Source: JACCVL01 sp963704295 (lineage in GTDB: Bacteria; Actinomycetota; Actinomycetes; Propionibacteriales; Nocardioidaceae). From it: a stretch of 64,000 bases of DNA. The notes beneath the pieces were generated by a model. That model did not search any database. It saw only the letters and a list, made by a program, of their open reading frames with translations, and was not told the DNA's origin. Shown piece by piece: positions 15,574-23,855 of this stretch. Position 1 is the stretch's first letter. Every line of letters starts with the position of its first letter. The stretch is from positions 1,364,001 through 1,428,000 of the forward strand of contig OY969884.1 in NCBI GenBank assembly GCA_963704295.1, given 5' to 3'. The position numbers were made by a program, and so were the translations under genes.

Positions 15574-16749
15574 TCAGGCGCAGCCCTGCGTGGACACCTC
15601 CTGGGTGGCGCCTCGGCCCCGGGCGGCCAGCCTGGACACCTGGTCCGCGGTGAGTGCGTACCCGGTGGACGCGTCGGCCACAGACGCGGCGAAGACGACG
15701 CCGTAGACCCGCCCGGACCGGGACACCAGCGGTCCGCCGGAGTTGCCCGGCAGCACCTCGGACCGCACCGAGAACACCTCCCGCACCGACGTGTCCTCGG
15801 CGTAGATGTCCGGGCTGCGCAGCCGCTGCTCGGCCCTGATCCGCGCGGGTACGGCCGAGAACGGCCCGCTCTGCGGGTAGCCGAGCACGGCGGCGGGGTC
15901 ACCGGATCCGCCCGAGCGGTCGAACCTGAGCGCCTCGGCGCCGAGCCCGTCGACGGCCAGCACGGCCACGTCCAGGTCGCTGTCGAAGACGACGACGGTG
16001 GCGGGCAGCTGGTCCCCATCCACCTCGACGAGCACGTCCGAGACGCCGGCGACCACGTGCGCATTGGTCATCACCCGGCCGGGGGCGTACACGAACCCCG
16101 AGCCCTCCAGCCCGCGGTTGCACGCCACCGCCTCGCCGGTGATCTTCACGACGCTCGAGCCGGCCCGGACCACGTCGGGGTCCCGCAGGACCTTCGCGTC
16201 GGGGGGAGCCACGGGCACGATCTGCTCGGGGACGAACGGCTCGAGGAAGCGCGGGAACAGATCCGACCCCACGACGTCGTCGAAGCTGCCCAGCACGTCG
16301 GTCAGCGCGCGCGGGACCACCGTGTCGACAGCCGACAGCACGCTGGAACCGCGCACCTGGTTGCCGAGCCAGGGGATTCTCGCCCCGCTGGCGGCGTACC
16401 CCAGCGCCCACATCACCAGCAGCGACGCGACGACCGACAGGGCGGCCCCGCCGACGGCGTCCACGGCCCGCGCCGGCCGCCAGGTCACGTACGAGCGCAA
16501 CAGCGAGCCGAGCCACCCGCCGAGCACCTGGCCGACGGAGGCCAGCAGCAGCACCGCCACCAGCGCCCCGAGACTGACCGTGAGGGAGCCCTCCACCCCG
16601 TCGAGCAGCCGCGGGGCCAGCAGGATGCCGGCGAGCCCTCCACCGAGCAGCCCCACGGTGGACGAGACCCCGACCAGGAAGCCCTGCCAGTAGCCGGACA
16701 GGGCGTAGCCGAGCAGCAGCGCCAACAGCACGAGGTCGAGGACGTTCAC
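15574..16749 (-). CDS. marP: MarP-type membrane serine protease
   Basis: A 391-aa protein with four N-terminal membrane helices (CvpA-like, residues ~5-120) and an extracytoplasmic trypsin-like protease domain. The catalytic triad is visible: His in RVMTNAHVVAG (~230), Asp in SDLDVAVLAVDG (~258) and Ser in EVLPGNSGGPLVS (~335). Two Cys (CNRG and the terminal GCA) match the disulfide that activates MarP in M. tuberculosis, where the enzyme is needed for acid resistance and peptidoglycan hydrolase processing. It is the last gene of the nth-tlp-nudix-marP operon; the GTG start overlaps the nudix stop by 4 nt. Confidence 0.92.
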   Translation of the reverse strand: MNVLDLVLLALLLGYALSGYWQGFLVGVSSTVGLLGGGLAGILLAPRLLDGVEGSLTVSLGALVAVLLLASVGQVLGGWLGSLLRSYVTWRPARAVDAVGGAALSVVASLLVMWALGYAASGARIPWLGNQVRGSSVLSAVDTVVPRALTDVLGSFDDVVGSDLFPRFLEPFVPEQIVPVAPPDAKVLRDPDVVRAGSSVVKITGEAVACNRGLEGSGFVYAPGRVMTNAHVVAGVSDVLVEVDGDQLPATVVVFDSDLDVAVLAVDGLGAEALRFDRSGGSGDPAAVLGYPQSGPFSAVPARIRAEQRLRSPDIYAEDTSVREVFSVRSEVLPGNSGGPLVSRSGRVYGVVFAASVADASTGYALTADQVSRLAARGRGATQEVSTQGCA

Positions 16750-17393
16750 GCCCGATCCTCCGTCCCGGTGCCCGGCGCCGGGACGGTGCGGGCGGGATCC
16801 CAGGGCCGGGTCAGCGCGGCGTGCTCGAGGATCCGGTCGACGACTCCGGCGGTGAACCCCCACAGCACCCGCGCCCCGACCAGGAAACCGGGGCCGCGGT
16901 AACCCGTCGGGTGCACCACCGTGACCCGCCGCTCCGGGTCGACGAGGTCCGCCAGCGGGACCCGGAGCACCGAGGCGACCTCCACCGGGTCGACGACGCC
17001 GATCGGAGACTCCTCCCGCCACCACGCCAGCACGCAGGTGACGGCGAAGTTCGTGGGCGGCAGCCACAGCGCCGGCAGCTCGCCGAGCACCTCCACCCCG
17101 TCGGGGTCGAGGCCGATCTCCTCCCGCGACTCGCGCAGCGCGGTCTGTACGGCGTCCTCGCCGTCGTCCGCGCCACCGCCGGGGAAGGCCAGCTGGCCGG
17201 CGTGCGAGCGCAGGTCGTGGGCTCGCTCGATCAAGGTCAGGTCGGGTCCGGTCGTCCCCTCCCCGAACAGCACGAGCACCGCCGAGCGCCGGGCGGAGTC
17301 CGGGGGCGGGTGCAGCAACCGCGACAACTGGCCGGCGGTGAGGTCCTGGGTGGCCTCGACGATGTGCCGGAGCCATGCGGGTGCCGTCGTCAC
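16746..17393 (-). CDS. NUDIX hydrolase, CoA pyrophosphatase type
   Basis: A 215-aa NUDIX protein. The Nudix box GGGADDGEDAVQTALRESREEIGL lies around residues 72-95 (read as GGADDGEDA and LRESREEIGL), with an upstream ERAHDLRSHAGQLAFPGG, the UPF0035-type signature of CoA pyrophosphatases. It likely hydrolyses CoA or acyl-CoA to phosphopantetheine and ADP. It overlaps the Tlp gene stop upstream and marP start downstream by 4 nt each, so it is translationally coupled in the nth operon. Confidence 0.88.
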   Translation of the reverse strand: MTTAPAWLRHIVEATQDLTAGQLSRLLHPPPDSARRSAVLVLFGEGTTGPDLTLIERAHDLRSHAGQLAFPGGGADDGEDAVQTALRESREEIGLDPDGVEVLGELPALWLPPTNFAVTCVLAWWREESPIGVVDPVEVASVLRVPLADLVDPERRVTVVHPTGYRGPGFLVGARVLWGFTAGVVDRILEHAALTRPWDPARTVPAPGTGTEDRA

Positions 17394-18019
17394 GCCCTGA
17401 CCCCCAGGTGCTCCCGGACTGCGTCGGCGAGCTCGGCGTAGGAGGTGAACTCCTGCGCCAGCCGGGCGGTGACCCGCCCGTCCGCGTCGACGAACAGCGT
17501 GGTCGGCATGCCCACCACCCGCAGCGGGGCCCGCAGGCTGCCCTCCACGTCGGCGACCGACGGGTAGCCAACTCCGCTGTCGGCGGCCAACGACAGCGCG
17601 AGCTCGGGCTGGGTGTCCTGGAAGTCGACACCGAGGACGTCGACGCCGGCCTTGTGCAACCGGGCGAAGTACGGCAGCTCGGCCCGGCACGGCAGGCACC
17701 ACTGTGCCCACAGGTTGACCACCAGCGGACCGCGCAGGGTGGAGAGGTCGAGGGCAGGGCCGCCACCGAGACAGGGCAGCGTGGTCGCGGGAAGTCCCCC
17801 GTCGACGGCGCCGGGCTCGGTGCGGAGGCCGGCTGGGCACACCGGGATGCCGGCCTCCTCGCGGAGCTGCTGCAGCCGGGCGGTGTCCACGTCCACGTCT
17901 CCGGCCCCAGCACCGAACGGGGACGGCGGCGCGTCTGCGCCGTCCGAGCAGCCGGCGGCCAGGGCGACCACTGCGAGCAGGCCCAGCAGCGCCGCGGCCG
18001 TACGCGGCGAGCCGGTCAT
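17390..18019 (-). CDS. TlpA/ResA-like thioredoxin-fold lipoprotein
   Basis: A 209-aa exported thiol-disulfide protein. The signal peptide ends in a lipobox, ALAAGCSDG, with lipidation Cys at ~24. The thioredoxin domain has VVNLWAQWCLPCRAELPYFARLH with redox motif WCLPC (~110) and a cis-Pro loop VVGMPTTLFVDADG. It is anchored outside the membrane and probably reduces or reshuffles disulfides, for instance in cytochrome c maturation or in MarP, its operon partner. It overlaps nth by 4 nt (ATGA). Confidence 0.9.
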   Translation of the reverse strand: MTGSPRTAAALLGLLAVVALAAGCSDGADAPPSPFGAGAGDVDVDTARLQQLREEAGIPVCPAGLRTEPGAVDGGLPATTLPCLGGGPALDLSTLRGPLVVNLWAQWCLPCRAELPYFARLHKAGVDVLGVDFQDTQPELALSLAADSGVGYPSVADVEGSLRAPLRVVGMPTTLFVDADGRVTARLAQEFTSYAELADAVREHLGVRA

Positions 18020-18765
18020 GCCCGTCCGCCGTCGCGGACCAGCGCGGCCGCCTCGACCGGGTCGGTGGGGCCCTCGCCGAACGCCGGACACCAGCGCGCG
18101 ACGGTGCAGGCCCCGCACGCCGGCTTGCGGGCGTGGCAGACCCGCCGCCCGTGCCAGATCAGGTGGTGGCTGAGCATGGTCCAGTCCCGCCGGGGGAACA
18201 GGGCGCCGATCGCGTGCTCCACCCTGACCGGGTCGTCGAGGGCGGTCCAGCCGAACCGGCGGGCGAGCCGGCCGAAATGAGTGTCAACCGTGATGCCGGG
18301 GACGTCGAAGGCGTTGCCGAGCACGACGTTGGCGGTCTTGCGGCCGACCCCGGGCAGCGTGACGAGGTCGTCGAGCCGGCCCGGCACCTCACCGCCGAAC
18401 CGCTCGAGCAGTGCGGCGGAGAGCTTGAGCAGCGCATCGGTCTTGGCCCGGAAGAAGCCGGTCGACTGGATCAGCGCCTCGAGCTCGGCCCGGTCGGCGG
18501 CGGCCATCGCCGCGGCGTCCGGGTAGGCCGCGAACAACGCCGGCCGGACCGCGTTCACCCGACGGTCGGTGGTCTGCGCGGACAGCACCGTGACCACCAG
18601 CAGCTGGAACGGGCCGTCGAAGTCAAGCTCGCAGCGGGCGTCGGGATAGGTCTGCGCGAGGACGCGGTCGATCTTGCGTGCCCGGCGCACCAGCGCGGTC
18701 GGCGGCGCCGTCGGCGACGGGTTCGCGGCCACGGCGGATGCCCGGGAGGACGCAGCGGCTGGCAC
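18016..18765 (-). CDS. nth: Endonuclease III
   Basis: Base-excision repair DNA glycosylase/AP lyase acting on oxidised pyrimidines, 249 aa. The HhH motif LPGVGRKTANVVLGNAF carries the catalytic Lys (~residue 140), and VDTHFGRLARRFGW carries the catalytic Asp (~158). The 4Fe-4S cluster Cys are C-X6-C-X2-C-X5-C in CHARKPACGACTVARWC. GTG 18765 is chosen over GTG/ATG further upstream because TACGCT lies 7 nt before it and because the longer version would run into the palindrome shared with crp. It heads the nth-tlp-nudix-marP operon. Confidence 0.92.
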   Translation of the reverse strand: MPAAASSRASAVAANPSPTAPPTALVRRARKIDRVLAQTYPDARCELDFDGPFQLLVVTVLSAQTTDRRVNAVRPALFAAYPDAAAMAAADRAELEALIQSTGFFRAKTDALLKLSAALLERFGGEVPGRLDDLVTLPGVGRKTANVVLGNAFDVPGITVDTHFGRLARRFGWTALDDPVRVEHAIGALFPRRDWTMLSHHLIWHGRRVCHARKPACGACTVARWCPAFGEGPTDPVEAAALVRDGGRA

Positions 18766-18772
18766 GCTCGCC

Positions 18773-18778
18773 AGCGTA
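18773..18778 (-). promoter_or_regulatory. -10 element (TACGCT) for nth operon
   Basis: On the minus strand TACGCT ends 7 nt before the GTG start of nth. The transcription start would coincide with the start codon. Confidence 0.5.
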
Positions 18779-18809
18779 CGGCCGCGTACAGAGCCCCGCC
18801 CCGGCCGGG

Positions 18810-18851
18810 GATGATGCATTCCCGTCGCCGGAGCGACGGAAATGCATCATC
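18810..18851. promoter_or_regulatory. 19-bp palindrome between nth and crp promoters (candidate operator)
   Basis: Arms 18810-18828 and 18833-18851 match as an inverted repeat at 18 of 19 positions around a 4-nt centre (CGGA). The outer part reads GATGATGCATT. The centre is about 56 bp before the crp start and 65 bp before the nth start, so one bound protein could control both promoters. It has no resemblance to the CRP site TGTGA-N6-TCACA. Confidence 0.6.
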
Positions 18852-18874
18852 GCTCGTCGAACGTGGGGCGGCGC

Positions 18875-18880
18875 TACGCT
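18875..18880 (+). promoter_or_regulatory. -10 element (TACGCT) for crp
   Basis: TACGCT ends 6 nt before the GTG start of crp, again suggesting a leaderless message. No recognisable ribosome binding site precedes the GTG. Confidence 0.5.
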
Positions 18881-18886
18881 GCGCGC

Positions 18887-19564
18887 GTGAACACCGACGT
18901 GCTGCGCCAGACCCCGTTGTTCTCGGGCCTCGACGACGAGGCGACCGAGTCGCTGGCGACGTCGATGAGCGAGACCCACCTCGACCGGAGCGAGGTGCTG
19001 TTCCGTGAGGGCGACTCCGGCGACCGGCTGTACGTCGTCACCGAGGGCAAGATGAAGCTCGGCCGCAGCTCGGCCGACGGCCGGGAGAATCTGCTCGCGG
19101 TGCTCGGTCCCGGCCAGATGTTCGGCGAGCTGTCCCTGTTCGACCCCGGCCCCCGGTCGGCGACGGCCACCGCGGTCACCGACTGCGGGCTCGCGAGCCT
19201 CGGCCACACCGAGCTGCAGCGCTGGCTCGTCGACCGTCCGGACGTCGCCCGCGGGCTGCTGTTCCAGCTCGCCAACCGGCTCCGCCGCACCAACGAGGTG
19301 GTCGCCGACCTGGTCTTCTCCGACGTTCCTGGCCGGGTCGCCAAGGCGCTGCTCGACCTGTCGACGCGCTTCGGTCGCCAGGCCGACGACGGCATCCACG
19401 TGCACCACGACCTCACCCAGGAGGAGCTGGCCCAGCTGGTCGGCGCCTCCCGGGAGACGGTCAACAAGGCGCTGGCGGACTTCGCGAACCGTGGCTGGCT
19501 GCGGCTCGAGCCGCGCTCGGTGGTGCTCGTGGACGCCGAGCGGCTCCGCCGCCGGGCCCGCTGA
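18887..19564 (+). CDS. crp: Crp/Fnr-family cAMP receptor regulator
   Basis: A 225-aa regulator close in length and sequence to actinobacterial CRP/GlxR. The cyclic-nucleotide domain spans ~1-130, with the phosphate-binding cassette FGELSLFDPGPRSATATA, including the Glu and Arg that bind cAMP ribose and phosphate. The C-terminal helix-turn-helix is LTQEELAQLVGASRETVNKAL with recognition helix SRETVNKAL. It probably controls carbon, respiration and stress genes. Located divergently from nth and convergent with the MBL gene; a 19-bp palindrome lies in the shared upstream region. Confidence 0.93.
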   Translation: MNTDVLRQTPLFSGLDDEATESLATSMSETHLDRSEVLFREGDSGDRLYVVTEGKMKLGRSSADGRENLLAVLGPGQMFGELSLFDPGPRSATATAVTDCGLASLGHTELQRWLVDRPDVARGLLFQLANRLRRTNEVVADLVFSDVPGRVAKALLDLSTRFGRQADDGIHVHHDLTQEELAQLVGASRETVNKALADFANRGWLRLEPRSVVLVDAERLRRRAR

Positions 19565-19589
19565 CCGGGCTGCCGCCGGCGAGCGGGCG

Positions 19590-20378
19590 TCAGGGCGCGT
19601 CGCGCAGGTAGGCCAACTGAGCCGCCACCGACAGCTCGGCGGCCGGCCATACCGCGCGGTCGACGTCGGCGTACACCCGCTGCACCACCTCGCGCGGGGT
19701 GGTCGCACCGGCCGCCACCGCCTCGCGCACCTGCTCCAGCCGCTCCCGCCGGTGCGCCAGGTAACCCGCCACCGCTCCGGCGGCGTCGTCGAGGGGCGGG
19801 CCGTGACCCGGCAGCACCCGCCGCACCACGGCCGACCGCGCCAGGTCGTGCAGCCGCCGCAACGAGGCGAGGTACGCCCCCAGCTGTCCGTCCGGGTGGG
19901 CCACCACGGTGGTCCCGCGCCCGAGGACCGTGTCACCGGTGAGCACCGACCCGTCCGCGGGCAGCACGAACGACAGCGAGTCCGAGGTGTGCCCGGGCGT
20001 GCCGACGACCCGCACCTCGAGCCCGTCGACTTCGACCACGTCCCCGTCGGCCAGGCCGTCGGCGCCGAGCCGGTGCTCGGGATCAAGCGCGCGGACCGGG
20101 CAGGCCACGTCGCTCGCGAAGGTCACGGCCGCCTCCGAGTGGTCGACGTGTCCATGCGTCAGCAGCACGACGGCCACGTCGCCGGCCAGCTCGCGCACGG
20201 CGGCCAGATGACCGGGATGCAACGGGCCGGGGTCCACCACCACCGACCGCGACCCCGATGCGGACCGCAACACCCAGGTGTTGGTCCCGTCCAGCGTCAT
20301 CGGCCCCGGGTTGGGCGCCAGCACGCAGGTCGCGTACGCCCCCACCGGACCGCCGGACCAGGATCCGCCGGTCGTCAC
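19590..20378 (-). CDS. MBL-fold metallo-hydrolase
   Basis: A 262-aa metallo-beta-lactamase-fold protein of the glyoxalase II/RNase Z-like hydrolase group. The metal motif LLTHGHVDHSEAA (HxHxDH) lies near residue 75, with further ligands in GTPGHTSDSLSF, LTGDTVLG and VLPGHGPP. The C-terminal ~60 residues form the helical tail seen in LACTB2-like proteins. Substrate unknown. GTG start overlaps the NUDIX stop by 4 nt. It is the last gene of the DUF4177-ridA-nudix-mbl operon, as in mycobacteria downstream of crp. Confidence 0.85.
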   Translation of the reverse strand: MTTGGSWSGGPVGAYATCVLAPNPGPMTLDGTNTWVLRSASGSRSVVVDPGPLHPGHLAAVRELAGDVAVVLLTHGHVDHSEAAVTFASDVACPVRALDPEHRLGADGLADGDVVEVDGLEVRVVGTPGHTSDSLSFVLPADGSVLTGDTVLGRGTTVVAHPDGQLGAYLASLRRLHDLARSAVVRRVLPGHGPPLDDAAGAVAGYLAHRRERLEQVREAVAAGATTPREVVQRVYADVDRAVWPAAELSVAAQLAYLRDAP

Positions 20379-21268
20379 CCAGCCCCCCGACCCGCGGTCT
20401 CGAGCCACAGCTGGTCCCCGTCGAGGACCAGTCGGGGCTCCACCCGCACGATGCTCCGGCGGCCGGCCGCGGGGAGGGCGTCGGCCGCCCGTCCCAGCGC
20501 GGCCAGCTCCGCGCAGGTGTGCACCGTCGGCGGCAGCATGTCCAGGGTCCCGCGCTCGTGGGCGGCTACGGCATCGGCAGCGGGCAGCCAGGTCACCGCG
20601 TCGGACTCGGTGGACACGTCCCGGGTCCGCTGGCCCGGCGGCAGCACCGCGACGAAGAACCGGGTGTCATAGCGGCGCGGCTCGAAGTCCGGCGTCACCC
20701 AGTGCGCCCACGCGGCCATCAGGTCGGTGCGTAGCCGCAGGCCCCGCCGGGCGAGCACCTCGGCCAGCGAGACGTCCTTGCCGACCAACGCCAACCGGTC
20801 GGCTTCCCAGTCCGGACCGGTCGTGTCCGCGACCACGGAGTGCGGGTCGGCGCCGGCGAGCAGCACCCCGGACTCCTCGAACGTCTCCCGGACCGCCGCG
20901 CAGACCAGCCCCCGTGCGGTGGCCACGTCACAGCGCAACCGCTCGGCCCAGCGGGTCGGGTCCGGGCCGACCCAGGCGTCCGTGACGAACGCGGCCTCCC
21001 GGTCCCGCTCGTCCACGCCGCCGCCGGGGAAGACCGCCATCCGGGGGGCGAAGTCCATCCGAGAATGCCGCCGCAGCAGGTAGACCTCGGGACCGGCACC
21101 GAGGGCCGTCCGCGGGCCCTGCGGGTCGCGCAGCAGAACGACGGTCGCGGCGTCCCGCGGCGGCACCGGACTCCGTTGCCCGGTCGCGAACTGCTCGGCG
21201 ACCTCCCGCAGCGAGGACGGCAGCGGCACCCGCTCGGGCGGGGTGTCGGCCCCGGGCACCTGGTGCAC
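20375..21268 (-). CDS. NUDIX hydrolase (NUDT19-like, split Nudix box)
   Basis: A 297-aa NUDIX protein. The box starts with FPGGGVDERD and, after an insertion of about 40 residues, continues AVRETFEESGVLLAG, the split layout seen in NUDT7/NUDT19-like and several actinobacterial NUDIX enzymes. The family mostly hydrolyses CoA esters or nucleoside diphosphate derivatives. GTG start lies 3 bp after the RidA stop, and its own stop overlaps the MBL gene. The specific substrate cannot be stated. Confidence 0.82.
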   Translation of the reverse strand: MHQVPGADTPPERVPLPSSLREVAEQFATGQRSPVPPRDAATVVLLRDPQGPRTALGAGPEVYLLRRHSRMDFAPRMAVFPGGGVDERDREAAFVTDAWVGPDPTRWAERLRCDVATARGLVCAAVRETFEESGVLLAGADPHSVVADTTGPDWEADRLALVGKDVSLAEVLARRGLRLRTDLMAAWAHWVTPDFEPRRYDTRFFVAVLPPGQRTRDVSTESDAVTWLPAADAVAAHERGTLDMLPPTVHTCAELAALGRAADALPAAGRRSIVRVEPRLVLDGDQLWLETAGRGAG

Positions 21269-21271
21269 CGC

Positions 21272-21748
21272 TCAGCCGACCTCGACGACCAGCTCGACCT
21301 CGACCGGGGCCCCCATCGGCAGCGCCGCCACCCCGACCGCACTGCGGGCATGCTGACCGGCGTCGCCGAAAACGTCGCCCAGCAGCTGGCTGGCGCCATC
21401 GGCTACCTGGGGCTGGCCGGTGAAGTCCGCCGTGCTGGACACGAACACGACGACCTTGACCACCCGACGTACCCGGTCGAGGTCGCCGACCTCCGCCTTG
21501 ACCGCGGCGATCGCGTTCAACGCGCACTGCTGGGCGCACAAGACCGCCTCCTCGACGGTCACGCTGCTGCCGACCTGGCCCTCGGCGATCAGCTCACCGG
21601 CCCTGCGGGGCAGCTGCCCCGCGGTGAACACCAGTGACCCGGCGGAGACGGCGGGGACGTAGGCGGCCACCGGCGGCGGGGATTCCGGCAGCTCCAACCC
21701 GAGCGTGGCCAACCGCTGCTCCGGTGCTCCGGTCAGGTCGGAAGCCAT
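21272..21748 (-). CDS. RidA family protein
   Basis: A 158-aa protein of the RidA/YjgF/Rv3678c group. It has a longer N-terminus LTGAPEQRLATLGLELPESPPP, then FTAGQLPRRAG, AQQCALNAIAAVKAEVGDL and a C-terminal ARSAVGVAALPMGAPVEVELVVEVG segment (quoted as ARSAVGVAALPMGAPVEVE) that supplies the Arg seen in imine deaminases. RidA hydrolyses reactive enamines/imines from PLP enzymes. Its ATG overlaps the DUF4177 stop by 1 nt (TGATG). Confidence 0.9.
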   Translation of the reverse strand: MASDLTGAPEQRLATLGLELPESPPPVAAYVPAVSAGSLVFTAGQLPRRAGELIAEGQVGSSVTVEEAVLCAQQCALNAIAAVKAEVGDLDRVRRVVKVVVFVSSTADFTGQPQVADGASQLLGDVFGDAGQHARSAVGVAALPMGAPVEVELVVEVG

Positions 21749-21906
21749 CAGGCGCTCCGCGGCCGCTTGAGGTAGGCGACCAGGTTCTCCGGGTTGGCGC
21801 CGGGGAGGACCGTCACCAGCTCCCAGCCGTCCTCTCCCCAGGTGTCCAGGATCTGCTTGGTGGCGTGGATGAGCAACGGGACGGTGGCGTACTCCCAGGC
21901 GGTCAT
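21748..21906 (-). CDS. DUF4177-like small protein
   Basis: A 52-aa protein that begins MTAWEYATVPLLIHATKQIL, continues DTWGEDGWELVTVLPG and ends AYLKRPRSA. The WEY...GEDGWELV pattern is typical of the short DUF4177 proteins found directly upstream of ridA in actinobacteria (Rv3678A position). It is the first gene of the ridA-nudix-mbl operon. Function unknown. Confidence 0.85.
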   Translation of the reverse strand: MTAWEYATVPLLIHATKQILDTWGEDGWELVTVLPGANPENLVAYLKRPRSA

Positions 21907-21960
21907 GGCCGCGATGCTAGCCGGGCCGGCTCAAGCCTGAGCCGGCACTACCGTGACCGC

Positions 21961-22812
21961 GTGGTCGACCATCGCGACATCCTCGACCGCCCGGCCGAGG
22001 GCCCCGACATCGTGCTGCGGTGGGCCGACCACGACGACGGCCTCGCGGATGTATGGCTGCCCGTCCGGCGGGTCGGGGAGACGCGGCCGCGGCCGGCGCC
22101 GCTGGTGTACGCGGTACACGGCGGCTTCTGGGAGCAGGGGTATGACCGCCGGCACCTGCGGCCGCTGGCCGGAGCCCTCTGCGCGCTCGGCTGGGCGGTC
22201 GTCGTGCCGGAGTACGCCCGGGTGGGCGGCCCACGGGCGGCCGGAGCAGCAGACGGCGACACCGGGCTCTGGCCGGTGCTGGCCGAGGACCTGCGGACGG
22301 TCCGCCGCCGCGTGCCCGGCCTGCTGGCCGAGGTGGCACCCGGGCGGGTGACCACCGACCGGCCGGTGCTGCTCGGCCACTCGGCGGGCGGCCAGCTGGT
22401 GCTGTGGTGGGCCATGGACGCCGTGGCGGAGGGGGATCCGACCAGCGTCCCCTCGCGGGTGGTCGCGCTGGCCCCGGTGGCCGACCTGGCGCGAGCGCGC
22501 GCCGAGGGCCTCGGCGAGGGGGCTGTCGACGCCCTGATCGGGCCGGCGTCCGGCGAGGACCGGCCGCCGCGGGCGGCGGCGACCGGTGCCGACCCCGCCG
22601 CCAGGCTGCGGGCCGGCGAGCTTCCGCGCGAGGTGGAGCTGGTCGCGCTGCACGGCGAGGACGACGTCCAGGTGCCGGCCGGCCACACCGCCGCCCTCGG
22701 CCGCGACGTCCCGGCCCTGGTGGTGCGGCTGCTGCCGGCCACCGACCACTTCGCGCTGATCGACCCCACGTCCGGGGCGTGGCCTGCCGTGCGTGCGGCA
22801 CTCACCCGGTGA
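21961..22812 (+). CDS. Alpha/beta hydrolase
   Basis: A 283-aa alpha/beta-hydrolase with the BD-FAE/carboxylesterase layout. The oxyanion loop HGGFWEQGYDRRHLRPLA lies around residue 48, the nucleophile elbow GHSAGGQLVLWW around residue 142 (Ser), an Asp in LHGEDDVQVPAGH and a His in ATDHFALIDP. It resembles kynurenine formamidase-like and esterase proteins; the substrate is unknown. GTG 21961 is chosen because TACCGT ends 6 nt upstream. It is divergent from the DUF4177-ridA operon and 38 bp ahead of the first ArsA-like gene. Confidence 0.82.
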   Translation: MVDHRDILDRPAEGPDIVLRWADHDDGLADVWLPVRRVGETRPRPAPLVYAVHGGFWEQGYDRRHLRPLAGALCALGWAVVVPEYARVGGPRAAGAADGDTGLWPVLAEDLRTVRRRVPGLLAEVAPGRVTTDRPVLLGHSAGGQLVLWWAMDAVAEGDPTSVPSRVVALAPVADLARARAEGLGEGAVDALIGPASGEDRPPRAAATGADPAARLRAGELPREVELVALHGEDDVQVPAGHTAALGRDVPALVVRLLPATDHFALIDPTSGAWPAVRAALTR

Positions 22813-22837
22813 CGGTGAGGCACCTCCACCCCGCCAC

Positions 22838-22843
22838 TAGGCT
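22838..22843 (+). promoter_or_regulatory. -10 element (TAGGCT) for the ArsA-like pair
   Basis: TAGGCT ends 7 nt before GTG 22851, so the ArsA-like operon is probably transcribed as a leaderless message. Confidence 0.5.
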
Positions 22844-22850
22844 CGGCCGG

Positions 22851-23855
22851 GTGAGTGACTGGCGGCGGGTGCGGTTGCACGTCGTGACCGGCAAGGGCGG
22901 CACCGGCAAGACGACGGTGGCTGCCTCGCTCGCACTCGCACTGGCCCGCGACGGAGGTCGGGTGTTGCTCTGCGAAGCGGAGGGACGGCAGGGAATCGCC
23001 CGGCTCTTCGACGTCGCCCCGCTTCCGTACGAGGAGTGCCCGATCGCCGTGGCACCCGGTGACGGCGAGGTCTTCGCGCTCGCGATCGACACCGAGGCGG
23101 CGTTGATGGAGTACCTCTCGATGTACTACCGGCTCGGCCGGGCGGGGCGGATCCTGGACCACTTCGGCGTCATCGACTTCGCTACCACCATCGCCCCAGG
23201 AGTGCGCGACGTGCTGCTGACCGGGAAGGTCTTCGAGGCCTTCCAGCGCCGAGGCAAGGACGGGGAGCACGTGTACGACGCGATCGTGCTGGACGCCCCG
23301 CCGACCGGCCGGATCACCCGCTTCCTGAACGTCAACAGCGAGGTCGCAGGGTTGGCCAAGGTCGGCCCGATTCGCAAGCAGGCGGACGGGATCATGTCCG
23401 TGCTGCGCTCCCGCGGGACCGCCGTGCACCTGGTCACCCTGCTGGAGGACATGCCGGTCCAGGAGACGGCCGATGCGATCGAGGAGCTGTCCGGCGCCGA
23501 GCTGCCGGTCGGAGGCGTCGTGGTGAACCAGGTCCGCCGCTCGCCGCTCGACGCCACCACCCGCAAGGCGGTCGCCGCGGGCACCCTGACTGCCGCCGAC
23601 CTGCGCCCCGGGATCGTGGCCGCCGGCCTGGACGCGGAGCGGCTCGACCACGTCACCGACGACGACGTGGTCGTCGAGGCCCTGCTGGCCGCGGCCGCCG
23701 AGCACGTCGAGCGACTGGACCTGGAGGAGCAGCTGCTCGCCGAGGTGGAGGAGCTGGACCGGCCGGTCTACCAGCTGCCCTACGCCAGCGAGGGCATCGA
23801 CCTGGGGGTCCTGTACGAGTTCGCGGACGCGCTGCACGAGCAGGGGGCGTGGTGA
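22851..23855 (+). CDS. ArsA-like (GET3/ArsA family) ATPase, first subunit
   Basis: A 334-aa deviant-Walker ATPase. The P-loop GKGGTGKTTVAASLAL lies near residue 12, switch I/II Asp in IVLDAPPTGRITRFL near 145, and a C-terminal half with weak nucleotide contacts. It corresponds in place and type to Rv3679 (BagA), which with Rv3680 forms a heteromeric ATPase linked to stress from glycerol metabolism and redox in M. tuberculosis. There is no arsenic gene nearby, so an arsenite pump role is unlikely. Its stop overlaps the second subunit by 4 nt. Confidence 0.87.
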   Translation: MSDWRRVRLHVVTGKGGTGKTTVAASLALALARDGGRVLLCEAEGRQGIARLFDVAPLPYEECPIAVAPGDGEVFALAIDTEAALMEYLSMYYRLGRAGRILDHFGVIDFATTIAPGVRDVLLTGKVFEAFQRRGKDGEHVYDAIVLDAPPTGRITRFLNVNSEVAGLAKVGPIRKQADGIMSVLRSRGTAVHLVTLLEDMPVQETADAIEELSGAELPVGGVVVNQVRRSPLDATTRKAVAAGTLTAADLRPGIVAAGLDAERLDHVTDDDVVVEALLAAAAEHVERLDLEEQLLAEVEELDRPVYQLPYASEGIDLGVLYEFADALHEQGAW

